Source: Ruminococcus sp.
GTDB taxonomy: Bacteria; Bacillota; Clostridia; Oscillospirales; Ruminococcaceae
Reading direction: 5' to 3'
NCBI GenBank assembly: GCA_015066815.1
Contig: SVNR01000013.1
Coordinates: forward strand, 1-53,525
DNA length: 53,525 nucleotides
The position numbers were made by a program, and so were the translations under genes. Below are positions 32,105-41,684 of this stretch, piece after piece. Below the pieces are notes generated by a model. The model was given only the letters and a program-made list of their open reading frames with translations, was not told where the DNA came from and did no database searches. Position 1 is the first letter of the stretch. Each line of letters opens with the position of its first letter.

Positions 32105-33752
32105 CGAAAATCTTGCGGAGCTTTTGTTTCCGGATATAAAAAACAAACCCTGTTACTATGAAGAAAAATATCCTGAGAGAGAACTGCCTGAAAAGGCTGA
32201 GGTTACCCGTATAGGTCCGAGTCCCACAGGCTTTATTCATCTTGGAAATCTTTACAGCGCAATGGCGGGTGAACGTCTTGCCCACAGAAGCGGCGGCGTT
32301 TTCTACCTTCGTATAGAGGATACTGATAACAAGCGTAAGGTAGACGGTGCAGTTGAGTCTGTTATTTCATCGCTTGATTACTTTGATATAAGATTTGACG
32401 AGGGCGCTGAGGTTGAAAGACAGGCCGGAAGTGTTTCTTACGGACCGTTTTATCAGAGACAGCGTGCTGAGATATACCAGACTTATGTAAAGGAGCTTGT
32501 AAGAAAGGGACTTGCTTATCCCTGCTTCTGTAGCGAGGAGGATCTGAACAGTATAAGAAAGGTTCAGACTGACGAAAAGCTCGATATAGGCTACTACGGC
32601 AAGTGGGCAAAGTGCCGCTGCCTGAGCTGTGAGGAGGCTGCCGAAAAAATAAAAAGCGGCGCACCGTACAGCATGCGTCTGCGTTCAGCAGGTCAGCCGG
32701 GAAATACAATAAAATTCAGAGATGAGATAATGGGTGAGATATCACTTCCGGAAAATATGATGGATGTGGTTATTCTCAAGTCTGACGGAATACCGACATA
32801 TCATTTTGCACATGCTGTTGACGATCATCTTATGAGAACAACTACTGTTATCAGAGGCTGTGAGTGGCTGCCTTCGGTACCGATACATGTTGAGCTTTTC
32901 AATGTTCTCGGATTCAGAAGACCAAAGTATGCTCATACAGCACAGCTTATGAAGATGGAGGACAACAAGAAGAGAAAGCTCTCAAAAAGAAAAGACCCTG
33001 AGCTTTCACTTGGTTATTACAGAGAGCTCGGATATCATGCAGAGGCTGTAAGAGTTTATCTTATGACTATTCTTAACTCCAACTTCGAGGAGTGGTATCA
33101 GAAAAATCCCGGAGTACCGATAGAGGAGTTCAACTTCTCACTCAAGAAAATGGGCGTTTCCGGTATCCTTTTTGACCTTCAGAAGCTTGATGATATCAGT
33201 GCTGATATTATTTCTTCCAAGGAACGTGAAGAGGTTTATGAGTACTTCCTTAACTGGATGAAGACCTATAAGCCTGAATCCGTACCTGTGTATTTTGCTG
33301 ATCCCGAAAAGATGGGAAGAATCATGGATCTATGCATGGGCGTAGGTCAGAAGAGAAGACGTAAGGATTTTATAAACTGTATTCAGATGTTCGGATTTCT
33401 TTCGTACTTCTTCGATGAGATTTTCGAACCGGAGTATGATTTTGAAAAGTATGAAAGTATGACAGAGATAATCAGAGAGTTCAAGGACACCTATGACTAC
33501 AACGATGATTCTTCTGCATGGTTTTCAAAGCTCAAGCTTATAGCAGACAAGTTCGGATATGCTTCCGATATGAAGGCTTATAAGCAGAATCCGGAGCAGT
33601 ACAAGGGAAATGTAAGTCATGTTGCGGAGATAATAAGAGTAGCCGTTACCGGAAGAAAAAATACGCCTGATCTCTGGACTATCATGCAGATACTCGGAAC
33701 AGAAAGCTGCAGCAAACGTCTTGATATGGCTATTGATCATCTTGCGGGATAA
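32097..33752 (+). CDS. gltX: Glutamate--tRNA ligase
   Basis: The 551-residue class I synthetase has the HIGH-type motif 'RIGPSPTGFIHLGNLYSAM' (about 37-55) and the KMSKS-type 'KKRKLSKRKDP' (about 290-300). Catalytic parts are followed by a helical anticodon-binding region. A four-cysteine cluster ('CFCSEED...CRCLSCEEA', about 142-181) resembles the zinc element of GltX. A TTG start with GGAGG upstream overlaps ribF. Fusion of the ribF operon with gltX-metG is less common than the preceding gene order. Whether it also charges tRNA-Gln cannot be told from sequence. Confidence 0.93.
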   Translation: MDNENLAELLFPDIKNKPCYYEEKYPERELPEKAEVTRIGPSPTGFIHLGNLYSAMAGERLAHRSGGVFYLRIEDTDNKRKVDGAVESVISSLDYFDIRFDEGAEVERQAGSVSYGPFYQRQRAEIYQTYVKELVRKGLAYPCFCSEEDLNSIRKVQTDEKLDIGYYGKWAKCRCLSCEEAAEKIKSGAPYSMRLRSAGQPGNTIKFRDEIMGEISLPENMMDVVILKSDGIPTYHFAHAVDDHLMRTTTVIRGCEWLPSVPIHVELFNVLGFRRPKYAHTAQLMKMEDNKKRKLSKRKDPELSLGYYRELGYHAEAVRVYLMTILNSNFEEWYQKNPGVPIEEFNFSLKKMGVSGILFDLQKLDDISADIISSKEREEVYEYFLNWMKTYKPESVPVYFADPEKMGRIMDLCMGVGQKRRRKDFINCIQMFGFLSYFFDEIFEPEYDFEKYESMTEIIREFKDTYDYNDDSSAWFSKLKLIADKFGYASDMKAYKQNPEQYKGNVSHVAEIIRVAVTGRKNTPDLWTIMQILGTESCSKRLDMAIDHLAG

Positions 33753-33769
33753 GCCGAAGGAGTAAAAAG

Positions 33770-35791
33770 ATGGAAAAGGATTTTAAAAATAAAAAAGCGC
33801 AGGAAAGACCGGAATTTCCTAAGAGAGCTGTTATAACAGGCGGTATGCCTTACGGCAACAAGTCGCTTCACTTCGGACATATAGGCGGAGTTTTCGTGTT
33901 TGCCGATGTGTATGCAAGATTTTTAAGAGACAGAATAGGTAAGGATAACGTTATCTTTGTATCCGGAACAGACTGCTACGGCTCACCTATTGCTGAGGGC
34001 TACAGAAAGCTTGTTGAAGCAGGTGAGTTTGAGGGCACAATAAAGGATTTTGTAGAGCGCAATCATCTCAGACAGAAGAAAACTCTTGATGATTATGATA
34101 TCAGCACTGATCTCTTTGCCGCTTCAGGTCTCGGACGTGCTTCTGAGATCCACAACGAGGTTTCGGAAAAAGTAATAAAGAAGCTCTATGAAAACGGACA
34201 TCTTTCCAAGATAACCACATCACAGTTTTTTGATGAAAAGGCAGGCGTTTTTCTCAACGGACGTCAGGTTGTCGGAAAGTGCCCTGTAGAAGGCTGCTGC
34301 TCGGAAAAGGGATATGCAGACGAGTGTGATCTCGGTCATCAGTATATGCCGGAAAACCTTATAAATCCGAAAAGCACACTGACAGGTGATACACCTGTTA
34401 TGAAGGAGGTCGTAAACTGGTACTTTAATCTTACAGAGTTTAACGATCTTCTCAAGGAGTATATCGACAGAGTAAAAAGACAGAAAAACGTAAGACCTCT
34501 TGTCGTAAAAACTATTGATGAATTTCTTAAGCCTCCTGTTATCTATATCAAGAAGGACTTCCTTGAACAGTATGAGAGTGTGAAGGCAGGTATGCCGGAG
34601 CACGAATATCTTGAAGAACCCAAGAAGCCTTCGTTTACGATAGTATTCGGAAAGCTTTCTGACTGTGACGAGGCTTGCAGGATTCTTACCGAAGCCGGCG
34701 TCAGATACAGAACAGGCAAGACTCTTGTTCCGTTCAGACTTACCGGAAATATCGAATGGGGTGTTCCGGCACCTGTGCTTGAGGGTGAAAAGGACCTCAC
34801 CATATGGGTATGGCCTGAATCTCTCTGGGCACCTATATCATTTACTCAGGCATGCCTTGAGCAGAAGGGCTGTGACAGAAGCGACTGGAAGAAGTTCTGG
34901 TGCTCTAAGGATTCACAGGTTTATCAGTTTATAGGTCAGGACAATATTTATTTTTACGGTATAGCTGAGATGGCGATGGCTATTGCTTCTCAGGGAAAGG
35001 ATTCTCTTAAGTCCGATCCGGATGACGGAGATCTTCAGCTGCCGATACTTATGGCAAACAACCACATTCTGTTCCTTGACAAGAAGGCAAGCAGCAGCAG
35101 TGCAGTAAAGCCTCCTATGGCAGATGAGCTTCTCGAATATTATACAGCCGAGCAGCTCAGAATGCACTATCTCGGACTGGGTCTCGGTCAGAGAAGCGTA
35201 AGCTTCCAGCCTAAGCCGCTTAATCCTGACGCTGCTCCTGATGATGCAGATCCGGTTCTCAAGGACGGTTTCCTGCTTTCAAACGTATTCAACAGAATTA
35301 TCCGTACATGCTTCTATACAGTTCAGAAGCATTATGACGGAATGATGCCTGTAGGAGAGGTGGACGCCGATATACTCGAAGCAGCGAAAAAAGCTGTTCT
35401 TGATTATGAACGCTTCATGTACAGGTTTGAGTTCCATCAGGCTACCTACGTACTTGATACCTATATCAGAAAAGCAAGCAAGTATATGGTTAAAAATCTC
35501 GGTGACGCTGATAAAAAGGAAGATGATGATCTCAGAAGAAAAACTCTTATCAACGTTTTCCATATGATAAGAACTGCTTCCGTACTTCTTCATCCTATGG
35601 CTCCAAGAGGAACAGAGATGCTTCTTTCTTATCTGCAGCTTGATGAGAGCTTCTGGAGCTGGGACAGAATATTTGATACGATGGGCAGCTTTACAGGCGG
35701 CAGTGATCACAAGCTCGCGTTTCTTGAACCAAGAGTGGATTTCTTCAAGCGTCATCCAAGTCAGTTTGCACAGGCAGAGGATGAAACTTAA
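33770..35791 (+). CDS. metG: Methionyl-tRNA synthetase, divergent, with altered KMSKS loop
   Basis: The 673-residue protein has the MetRS HIGH region 'GGMPYGNKSLHFGHIGGVFV' (24-43), 'SGTDCYGSPIAEGYRKL' (64-80), a zinc knuckle (CPVEGCCSEKGYADECDLGH, about 169-188) and 'GQDNIYFYG' (about 387-395), so the family is clear. It departs from the norm in two ways: an extra segment of roughly 70 residues lies before 'GNIEWGVPAP', and the expected KMSKS is 'DKKASSSSAVKPP' (about 430-442), losing the second lysine. No C-terminal tRNA-binding extension is evident. It follows gltX by 17 bp. It may be a special paralogue. Confidence 0.82.
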   Translation: MEKDFKNKKAQERPEFPKRAVITGGMPYGNKSLHFGHIGGVFVFADVYARFLRDRIGKDNVIFVSGTDCYGSPIAEGYRKLVEAGEFEGTIKDFVERNHLRQKKTLDDYDISTDLFAASGLGRASEIHNEVSEKVIKKLYENGHLSKITTSQFFDEKAGVFLNGRQVVGKCPVEGCCSEKGYADECDLGHQYMPENLINPKSTLTGDTPVMKEVVNWYFNLTEFNDLLKEYIDRVKRQKNVRPLVVKTIDEFLKPPVIYIKKDFLEQYESVKAGMPEHEYLEEPKKPSFTIVFGKLSDCDEACRILTEAGVRYRTGKTLVPFRLTGNIEWGVPAPVLEGEKDLTIWVWPESLWAPISFTQACLEQKGCDRSDWKKFWCSKDSQVYQFIGQDNIYFYGIAEMAMAIASQGKDSLKSDPDDGDLQLPILMANNHILFLDKKASSSSAVKPPMADELLEYYTAEQLRMHYLGLGLGQRSVSFQPKPLNPDAAPDDADPVLKDGFLLSNVFNRIIRTCFYTVQKHYDGMMPVGEVDADILEAAKKAVLDYERFMYRFEFHQATYVLDTYIRKASKYMVKNLGDADKKEDDDLRRKTLINVFHMIRTASVLLHPMAPRGTEMLLSYLQLDESFWSWDRIFDTMGSFTGGSDHKLAFLEPRVDFFKRHPSQFAQAEDET

Positions 35792-36057
35792 AAATCAGGC
35801 TATTATCATTTTTTTATCACATATATCTGATAGAATTGTACTCAAAATAACAATGCTCCGTTTGAGGGGATGCTGATAGGGGTTCCGTTTTGTATACTGA
35901 CAGTATTGGTTTTCTGTTTTATCAGGCTCTGATGTACAGAGCTGCAGCAAGGCAGGAAGCCGGTTCTGTGCTGTATATGTTTCTGCGGATATATCTTTGT
36001 CAGCGTTTTTCTGTCTGAACGGGGCTATATATATGTTTTGAAGGAGGTAAACCCAAA
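35792..36057. other. Intergenic region before the Gld-like ABC operon
   Basis: 266 bp with no supported coding frame. A short hairpin CTCTGATGTACAGAG lies at 35929-35943, and a possible T-rich tail follows metG, but no confident terminator or promoter was identified. Confidence 0.3.
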
Positions 36058-37203
36058 GTGATTGAAGTTAAAAACTTATGCAAGCACTATGGCGACAAAA
36101 AAGCTGTCGATAATATTTCTTTTGAAGTAAAAGACGGCGAAATACTCGGATTTCTTGGCCCTAACGGTGCCGGAAAATCAACAACGATGAACATGATTAC
36201 CGGCTATATATCCTCAACGTCCGGTCAGGCAGTGATAAACGGCGTGGATATCATGGAAAACCCTAAAAAAGCGAAGTCATATATAGGATACCTTCCCGAA
36301 ATACCGCCTATCTATGTTGATATGACGGTGTCAGGATATCTTAACTTTGTTTATGATCTCAAGAAGTGTAAGCTGCCGAGAAACAAGCATCTTCAGGATG
36401 TTTATGATCTAGTCAAGATAACCGATGTGAAGGACAGAATAATAAAAAATCTTTCCAAGGGTTATAAGCAGCGTGTCGGACTTGCGCAGGCTCTCATCGG
36501 AAATCCTCCTGTACTTATACTTGACGAGCCTACGGTAGGACTTGACCCTAAGCAGATCATTGAGATAAGAACTCTTATAAAGCGTCTTGGAAAAAATCAC
36601 ACAGTTATTCTGTCCTCACATATACTGTCTGAGATACAGGCTGTGTGTGACAGGATTGTTATCATAAACAAGGGTAAGCTTGTAGCTGACGGAACTGCAG
36701 ATGAGCTTTCCAGAAGCATGACAAACGATCACAAGATGATAGCTCAGATCGAAGGTCCGAGAGAGGAAATATACAAGGCCATAAGAACTATGCCTGATGT
36801 TGTTTCTGTTATTGCTGATATGCAGAGAGGCGAAAACATCTATGACTATGAGATAGAAGCAAAGCCCGGTGCAGATATAAGAAAGCCGCTCAACAAGCTC
36901 ATAATGGAGAGAGGCTGGTATCTCCTTATGCTTCAGCCTAATATGCTCACACTTGAGGATGTCTTCCTGAAGATTATCACAGGAGAACATGAGATGCGTG
37001 AAGCTCTGAGCGAACAGGAAAAACAGAAGGTTGCAGCAGCAGTTGACGCAAACGAAAAGGTAAACGAAGCAGCAAAGCAGCTCAGAGAAGTGCTTGAAGG
37101 AATGGACGCTGAAAAGAAGAAAGCCTTAAGCGAACAGAATGCGGCAGATGAGTCAGAAAAAACCGAAGAAAAATCAGATGAAAAAGAAGGAGATGACGAA
37201 TAA
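36058..37203 (+). CDS. ABC transporter ATP-binding protein, GldA-like
   Basis: The 381-residue protein has Walker A GPNGAGKST (about 34-42), Q-loop region near 'IGYLPEIPPIYVDMTVSGYL', signature LSKGYKQRVGLAQ (about 136-148), Walker B LILDEPTVGLDP (about 158-169) and the switch His in LSSHILSE. The last ~60 residues are a Lys/Glu/Ala-rich extension. It is the energy subunit of an exporter with the two downstream membrane genes. A GTG start has AAGGAGGT 8-9 nt upstream. The stop overlaps the permease start by 1 bp. Confidence 0.93.
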   Translation: MIEVKNLCKHYGDKKAVDNISFEVKDGEILGFLGPNGAGKSTTMNMITGYISSTSGQAVINGVDIMENPKKAKSYIGYLPEIPPIYVDMTVSGYLNFVYDLKKCKLPRNKHLQDVYDLVKITDVKDRIIKNLSKGYKQRVGLAQALIGNPPVLILDEPTVGLDPKQIIEIRTLIKRLGKNHTVILSSHILSEIQAVCDRIVIINKGKLVADGTADELSRSMTNDHKMIAQIEGPREEIYKAIRTMPDVVSVIADMQRGENIYDYEIEAKPGADIRKPLNKLIMERGWYLLMLQPNMLTLEDVFLKIITGEHEMREALSEQEKQKVAAAVDANEKVNEAAKQLREVLEGMDAEKKKALSEQNAADESEKTEEKSDEKEGDDE

Positions 37204-37907
37204 TGGGAGCAATTTACAGACGTGAAATGGGAGCGTTTTTCAGCTCTGCCATAGCGTATATTTTTCTTGGAGTCTTTTATATGATCGCAGGATTTTTCTT
37301 TGTTAATTCTACGATAATGTATGCTACAACAGATCTTTCAGGTGCATTTGGTTCTGTTTTTCTTATTCTTATTTTTCTCATACCGCTTATGACAATGAAG
37401 CTGTTTTCAGAGGAAAAGAGACAGAAAACAGAACAGGGGCTTCTTACTGCTCCTATAGGAATCACCTCAATAGTACTCGGAAAATATTTTGCGGCGCTTA
37501 CTCTTTATACAATGGGTATTTCGATATTTCTTGTTTTTGCGCTCATAATTGAATTTTTCGGTGGTGTTGCATGGGCAACAGTTCTTTCAAACTTTGTAGC
37601 GATTTTCTTCCTTGGTGCTGCGTTTATAGCAGTTACCCTGTTTGTTTCAGCTCTTACGGAAAACCAGATTATTTCTGCTATAGTAGGATTTTTATCACTT
37701 CTCGTTCTTTATCTTATGGATTCGATAGCAGCTTCGATAAACGTAACGTTTATAGCAGATATTCTTAAGACACTTTCATTTTACTCAAGATACAACGAAT
37801 TTGTAACAGGACTCTTCAATCTTTCAAGCGTTATTTTCTTCATAAGCGTTGCTGTTATATTCAATTTCCTTTCAGTAAGAGTATTTGAAAAACGCCGCTG
37901 GAGCTAA
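37203..37907 (+). CDS. ABC transporter permease, GldF-like (ABC-2 type)
   Basis: The 234-residue protein has six membrane segments and the opening 'MGAIYRREMGAFFSSAIAYI' followed by 'LIPLMTMKLFSEEKRQKTEQGLLTAPIG', typical of GldF-type ABC-2 permeases. Gld-like ABC systems occur widely outside gliding bacteria; substrates are unknown. The gene is translationally coupled to the ATPase and followed 12 bp later by the GldG-like gene. Confidence 0.9.
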   Translation: MGAIYRREMGAFFSSAIAYIFLGVFYMIAGFFFVNSTIMYATTDLSGAFGSVFLILIFLIPLMTMKLFSEEKRQKTEQGLLTAPIGITSIVLGKYFAALTLYTMGISIFLVFALIIEFFGGVAWATVLSNFVAIFFLGAAFIAVTLFVSALTENQIISAIVGFLSLLVLYLMDSIAASINVTFIADILKTLSFYSRYNEFVTGLFNLSSVIFFISVAVIFNFLSVRVFEKRRWS

Positions 37908-37919
37908 GGAGGTAAAACA

Positions 37920-39491
37920 ATGAGTGAAAAAGAAAAAGAAATACAGAGCTCAGCTCAGGCTGACAAGGCTCAGAAAAAAGAGAAGTCCGGCAAGAAGAAG
38001 GAAAAGAAACCTTTTAATACAAGAAAACTGAAGTACGGTTCTCTTGCAACTGCTGTAACAGTGCTGTTCGTTGCTGCAGTCGTACTTCTCAATATATTTA
38101 CTACACAGCTTACAGACAGATTCGGACTCAAGGTGGACACTACCAAGGAGCAGATCTTTGAGATATCCCAGGAAACTATAGATTATCTTCAGACTATTGA
38201 AGAGGATATCGAGATAGCTGTCATGGCTGATGAAGAAACTCTTGATAACGGAAGTATTTATTACAAGCTTGTCAAGGAGGTTACTGAAAAGTATGCCATA
38301 AACAGTGACAGAATAAAGCTTTCCTTTTATGATACTGAAAAAAATCCCGAGATCGTGACAAAGTATTCGACATATACATCTGATACTATCGGTATGGGTA
38401 AGATAGTTGTTTTCTGTAACGGAAGAATCAAAGTCCTTGCTATGTCGGATCTTTATGAAACATCTATGGATTATCAGACCTATTCGCAGACTATCACAGC
38501 AATAACTGCTGAGCAGGTGCTCACATCTGCTGTTATGTTCGTAGCAGATCCTAATCCGCCGTCAATCGCAATACTCAACTGTCAGCAGTCTGACACAGTT
38601 GCTATTTCTGTTTCACAGCTTGAAACCATTCTTGCTGACAACGGTTATGTAGTAGATATCGTAGATCCTCTTACTCAGGATATAAGCAGTGACTATTCTA
38701 TGGTTATCCTTGCAGGACCTTATTCAGATCTGACAGAAACAGTTATCGAGAAGATTGACAGTTACCTCTATAACGAAGGCAAGCTCGGAAAGAACCTTTT
38801 CTACCTTGCAAACTTCGATCAGCGTGAAACGCCTAATCTTGATGCGTTCCTTGAAGAATGGGGTATCAGCATCGGAGAGGGTTATGTAAGCAGCGTAAAC
38901 ACAGCCGAAATGTTAAAGGTCGGTATAGCAGGACTTCAGAACTATTATTCTGTTCCGCAGGCAATTATTTCTGAAGGCAGCGAGAGCCTTGTGAAGTCCA
39001 CAGAGCTTCCTATAGCTATGCCGATGTCCCGTCCTATATCACTTCTCTTTGATACAAGTGATGACAGAGAGACAGAGGTTATTCTGACTACTTCACCTTC
39101 ATCGATAGTCATAACCAAGGATACTACAAACGAAAACATGTCATCTCTTCCGCAGTCAGAGCAGAACGTTTTTGTAAGAGGAAGCAAGCACATATATGAA
39201 GGTGCTGAGCAGATCTCAAGCAACGTTCTTGTAGGTGGTTCAGCCTTTATTCTTGACAGCTACATCACAAGCACAAACGCTCTCAACAACCAGGAGTTTG
39301 CGGTAAATCTTCTCAACAGATATACAGGCAAGGATGAGGGAATCACTATTCTTTCCAAGAGCCTCCAGCTTGATAACATCAATATATCTGAGAAAGCTGC
39401 GCGTGGTATATCAATAGTTGTTCAGATCGTTATCCCGATGATAATTGCAGCGATAGGACTTTCCGTATATTTAAGGAGAAAAAACAGATGA
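37920..39491 (+). CDS. Gld-like ABC transporter auxiliary membrane protein (GldG-like)
   Basis: The 523-residue protein has a basic Lys-rich head (residues 1-40), one membrane segment (about 40-62), a large outside domain with 'LTDRFGLKVDTTKEQIFEIS', and a terminal membrane anchor (about 500-520) followed by RRKNR. This matches the GldG/ABC-type auxiliary family fused to permease function. The C-terminus overlaps the DUF4340 gene by 4 bp. It probably forms the exporter with the preceding two genes. Confidence 0.85.
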   Translation: MSEKEKEIQSSAQADKAQKKEKSGKKKEKKPFNTRKLKYGSLATAVTVLFVAAVVLLNIFTTQLTDRFGLKVDTTKEQIFEISQETIDYLQTIEEDIEIAVMADEETLDNGSIYYKLVKEVTEKYAINSDRIKLSFYDTEKNPEIVTKYSTYTSDTIGMGKIVVFCNGRIKVLAMSDLYETSMDYQTYSQTITAITAEQVLTSAVMFVADPNPPSIAILNCQQSDTVAISVSQLETILADNGYVVDIVDPLTQDISSDYSMVILAGPYSDLTETVIEKIDSYLYNEGKLGKNLFYLANFDQRETPNLDAFLEEWGISIGEGYVSSVNTAEMLKVGIAGLQNYYSVPQAIISEGSESLVKSTELPIAMPMSRPISLLFDTSDDRETEVILTTSPSSIVITKDTTNENMSSLPQSEQNVFVRGSKHIYEGAEQISSNVLVGGSAFILDSYITSTNALNNQEFAVNLLNRYTGKDEGITILSKSLQLDNINISEKAARGISIVVQIVIPMIIAAIGLSVYLRRKNR

Positions 39492-40948
39492 GCAGTACAG
39501 TAAAGGGTCTTATAGCGGGAATAGCCGCAGTCATTCTTCTTGGCGGCGGCATCGCCGCAATGAAGCTTACAGAGCCAAAGCCGGAGACTGCAGACAGCTC
39601 ATCTGCTGCAGATGAAAGCGTTCCGCTCAAAATCTACGAAGGCGACTATAACGATATAAAAACATTAAGCGTAAAAAATAAAAACGGCGGATACACACTG
39701 AAAAGAACCTACAGGGCAGCTTCAGCTGAGGAACAGAGCCGTTTTGAGATAGCAGAGCTTGAAAACGTAAAGCTTGATGCTATACTGCTCTCAGAGTTTG
39801 CTCCGAACGCTGCGACGCTCACAGCTTCGAAGCTCATAGAAGAAAACTGTCAGGACTTTTCAAGGTTCGGGCTTGACCTGCCTGAAACTGAAGTAACAAT
39901 AGCTTTTGACGGCGAAAACAAGCAGGATATTACGCTGCTTGTCGGAAACGATACGCCGTCGGGGGACGTGTATGTACGTCTTAAGGATTCTGATACAGTG
40001 TATTCGGCAGCATCTTCATTTATAAAGTCGTATTCATATGAGAAGGAGTATTTTGTTTCCCGTGTAGTTCTTGAAGAACCGGCTGAAGAGGATTTTCCGA
40101 TAGTCAGCAGTATAAAAGTTCATAGAACTGATCTTGAGCACGATATAGTGCTTGAGTATGCAGGGGAGTCCGAGTCCGGCGGAACGACAGCGACTCATGT
40201 TATGACTTCTCCGGTAAACGCATATCTTGATATAAGTGATTCGGTAAACTATACTCACGGGCTTTTCGGGCTTTCAGCTGATAGTGTTCTGAGTATAGCT
40301 CCTACAGAGGAAGAACGCAGCTTTGCAGGAATAGATGAACCTTTGTGTACTGTTGTCATGAAGGTCGAAGACGGAACGGAGTATGTTCTCCGCATAGGCA
40401 ACAGGTACGATAAGGACGGAAGCGGACAGGAATGCTATATCGGATATTTTGAAGGTACAGATATACTGTGGCTCTTTAACGCTGATTCCGTGCCATGGGT
40501 GACTATGAAGCCGGAGGACGCAATGTCGTCACTGGTGTTCGGCTCATATATCTATGATCTTTCTTCTCTTGAAGTTACTTCAGATAGCAGGACTGCAAAG
40601 TTTTCCTTTGAGGGAAGCTCTGCTGATGACTATAAGGTAAAGCTTGACGGAAATGATTATGATCTTGAAAGATACAAGCAGTTTTATCAGGCTCTTATAA
40701 AGGCTCCTGCAGAAGAAATATGTCTTACAGATGAGGGCATAGGCCGACTGATGGCTTCTGTTGTTCTGTCATATAACAACGGAAAGGAAAAGGAAACAGT
40801 TGAGTTCTACGAAACTGATGAAAACAAGGTAATAATAAAGAAAAACGGAGTAACAAGCTTCAGGTGCCGTTCTTCGTTTGTCGAAAAAGCTCTGATTCCT
40901 AACATTCTTAAGCTTCAGGGAAATGAGGAGTTTGTAACGAACTGGTAG
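39488..40948 (+). CDS. DUF4340-domain membrane-anchored protein
   Basis: The 486-residue protein has one N-terminal membrane segment (about 5-25) and an outside region rich in beta repeats. The DUF4340 features are 'LTASKLIEENCQDFSRFGLDLPETEVTI' (about 108-135) and the hydrophobic-charged repeat 'TLLVGNDTPSGDVYVRLKDSDTVY'. DUF4340 genes are typically the last member of Gld-like ABC operons. The ATGA overlap with the previous gene supports one complex. The role is unknown. Confidence 0.85.
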   Translation: MSSTVKGLIAGIAAVILLGGGIAAMKLTEPKPETADSSSAADESVPLKIYEGDYNDIKTLSVKNKNGGYTLKRTYRAASAEEQSRFEIAELENVKLDAILLSEFAPNAATLTASKLIEENCQDFSRFGLDLPETEVTIAFDGENKQDITLLVGNDTPSGDVYVRLKDSDTVYSAASSFIKSYSYEKEYFVSRVVLEEPAEEDFPIVSSIKVHRTDLEHDIVLEYAGESESGGTTATHVMTSPVNAYLDISDSVNYTHGLFGLSADSVLSIAPTEEERSFAGIDEPLCTVVMKVEDGTEYVLRIGNRYDKDGSGQECYIGYFEGTDILWLFNADSVPWVTMKPEDAMSSLVFGSYIYDLSSLEVTSDSRTAKFSFEGSSADDYKVKLDGNDYDLERYKQFYQALIKAPAEEICLTDEGIGRLMASVVLSYNNGKEKETVEFYETDENKVIIKKNGVTSFRCRSSFVEKALIPNILKLQGNEEFVTNW

Positions 40949-41007
40949 GGTATTGTCGAATATTGTACCCAAATAAGCAGGGTTATCAAAAAATATATTT
41001 GTGCGAC

Positions 41008-41036
41008 TTGCCAAATGAATGTATTTATGTTATAAT
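41008..41036 (+). promoter_or_regulatory. Sigma-A promoter of the 101-residue ORF
   Basis: TTGCCA (41008-41013), 17-bp spacer, TATAAT (41031-41036), 48 bp before the ATG. Confidence 0.75.
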
Positions 41037-41083
41037 ATATTATGAATGCGGTTAGCGCAAGGTAGAGAAAGGGGAATATAATT

Positions 41084-41389
41084 ATGAATGAGACAACACA
41101 AGAGAAAATCAAATTTTTTACTTATAAGGGGCTTCAGCTGGTAAGATGCGGTGATGTTCTGTATTATGGAAATATGACAGATGATTATGTAACGATGATA
41201 CAGGTTTTATCAAAGCAGAAGACAGGAAATCTCGACGTTGCAGATAAGGTAAAGGTTTATCTTATGTCTACAGACAACAAGCTCAATCCTATGGATGCTA
41301 TAAAGAAAACAAGTGAGAAAAACGGCCTGTATGACGCTCTTGACCTTGCAGGTGCATGGCTTGAAAGAGCAAAGCGTGAAGGTGCATAA
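41084..41389 (+). CDS. Small conserved-looking hypothetical protein
   Basis: The 101-residue protein (MNETTQEKIKFFTYKGLQLV...) is soluble, with 'RCGDVLYYGNMTDDYVTMIQ' and a C-terminal helix 'DALDLAGAWLERAKREGA'. Composition and codon use are like neighbouring genes, GAAAGGGG precedes the ATG, and a strong promoter and terminator flank it, so it is a real single-gene unit. No family is recognised. Confidence 0.75.
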   Translation: MNETTQEKIKFFTYKGLQLVRCGDVLYYGNMTDDYVTMIQVLSKQKTGNLDVADKVKVYLMSTDNKLNPMDAIKKTSEKNGLYDALDLAGAWLERAKREGA

Positions 41390-41412
41390 GTAAAAAATAA
41401 AGCAAACGAAAA

Positions 41413-41460
41413 AATACCGCAAAAGACATACTGAGATGTCTTTTGCGGTATTCTGCTTTT
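41413..41460 (+). terminator. Terminator of the 101-residue ORF
   Basis: AATACCGCAAAAGACAT pairs perfectly with ATGTCTTTTGCGGTATT (41413-41452), followed by CTGCTTTTTG. Confidence 0.93.
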
Positions 41461-41472
41461 TGTGTAAAAATA

Positions 41473-41511
41473 AAAAACACATCAGATGCATAATGCATGT
41501 GATGTGTTTTT
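41473..41511. terminator. Bidirectional terminator between the 101-residue ORF and tRNA-Thr
   Basis: AAAAACACATCA pairs with TGATGTGTTTTT (loop with GATGCATAATGCATG, itself palindromic). The T-run is on both strands; it terminates tRNA-Thr leftward. Confidence 0.85.
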
Positions 41512-41522
41512 GCGTTATATAA

Positions 41523-41595
41523 AGCTGTTTAGCGGGCTCGAACCGCCGACCTCTTCCTTACCAAGGAAGTGCTCTGCCTGCTGAGCTAAAACAGC
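41523..41595 (-). tRNA. tRNA-Thr (anticodon GGT)
   Basis: Minus-strand cloverleaf: acceptor GCTGTTT/AAACAGC, D-stem GCTC/GAGC, anticodon stem CTTCC/GGAAG with loop TTGGTAA giving GGT, T-loop TTCGAGC. CCA is not encoded. Confidence 0.94.
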
Positions 41596-41611
41596 ACCAA
41601 ATAACTATCTA

Positions 41612-41640
41612 ATTATAATATAAAAACAGTTATTTGTCAA
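41612..41640 (-). promoter_or_regulatory. Sigma-A promoter of tRNA-Thr
   Basis: Minus-strand TTGACA (41635-41640), 17-bp spacer, TATAAT (41612-41617), 17 bp before the tRNA. Confidence 0.9.
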
Positions 41641-41684
41641 TAGTAATTTTTGTAAAAGCTCGTGTGTGTCAGAAACTGACGTTT

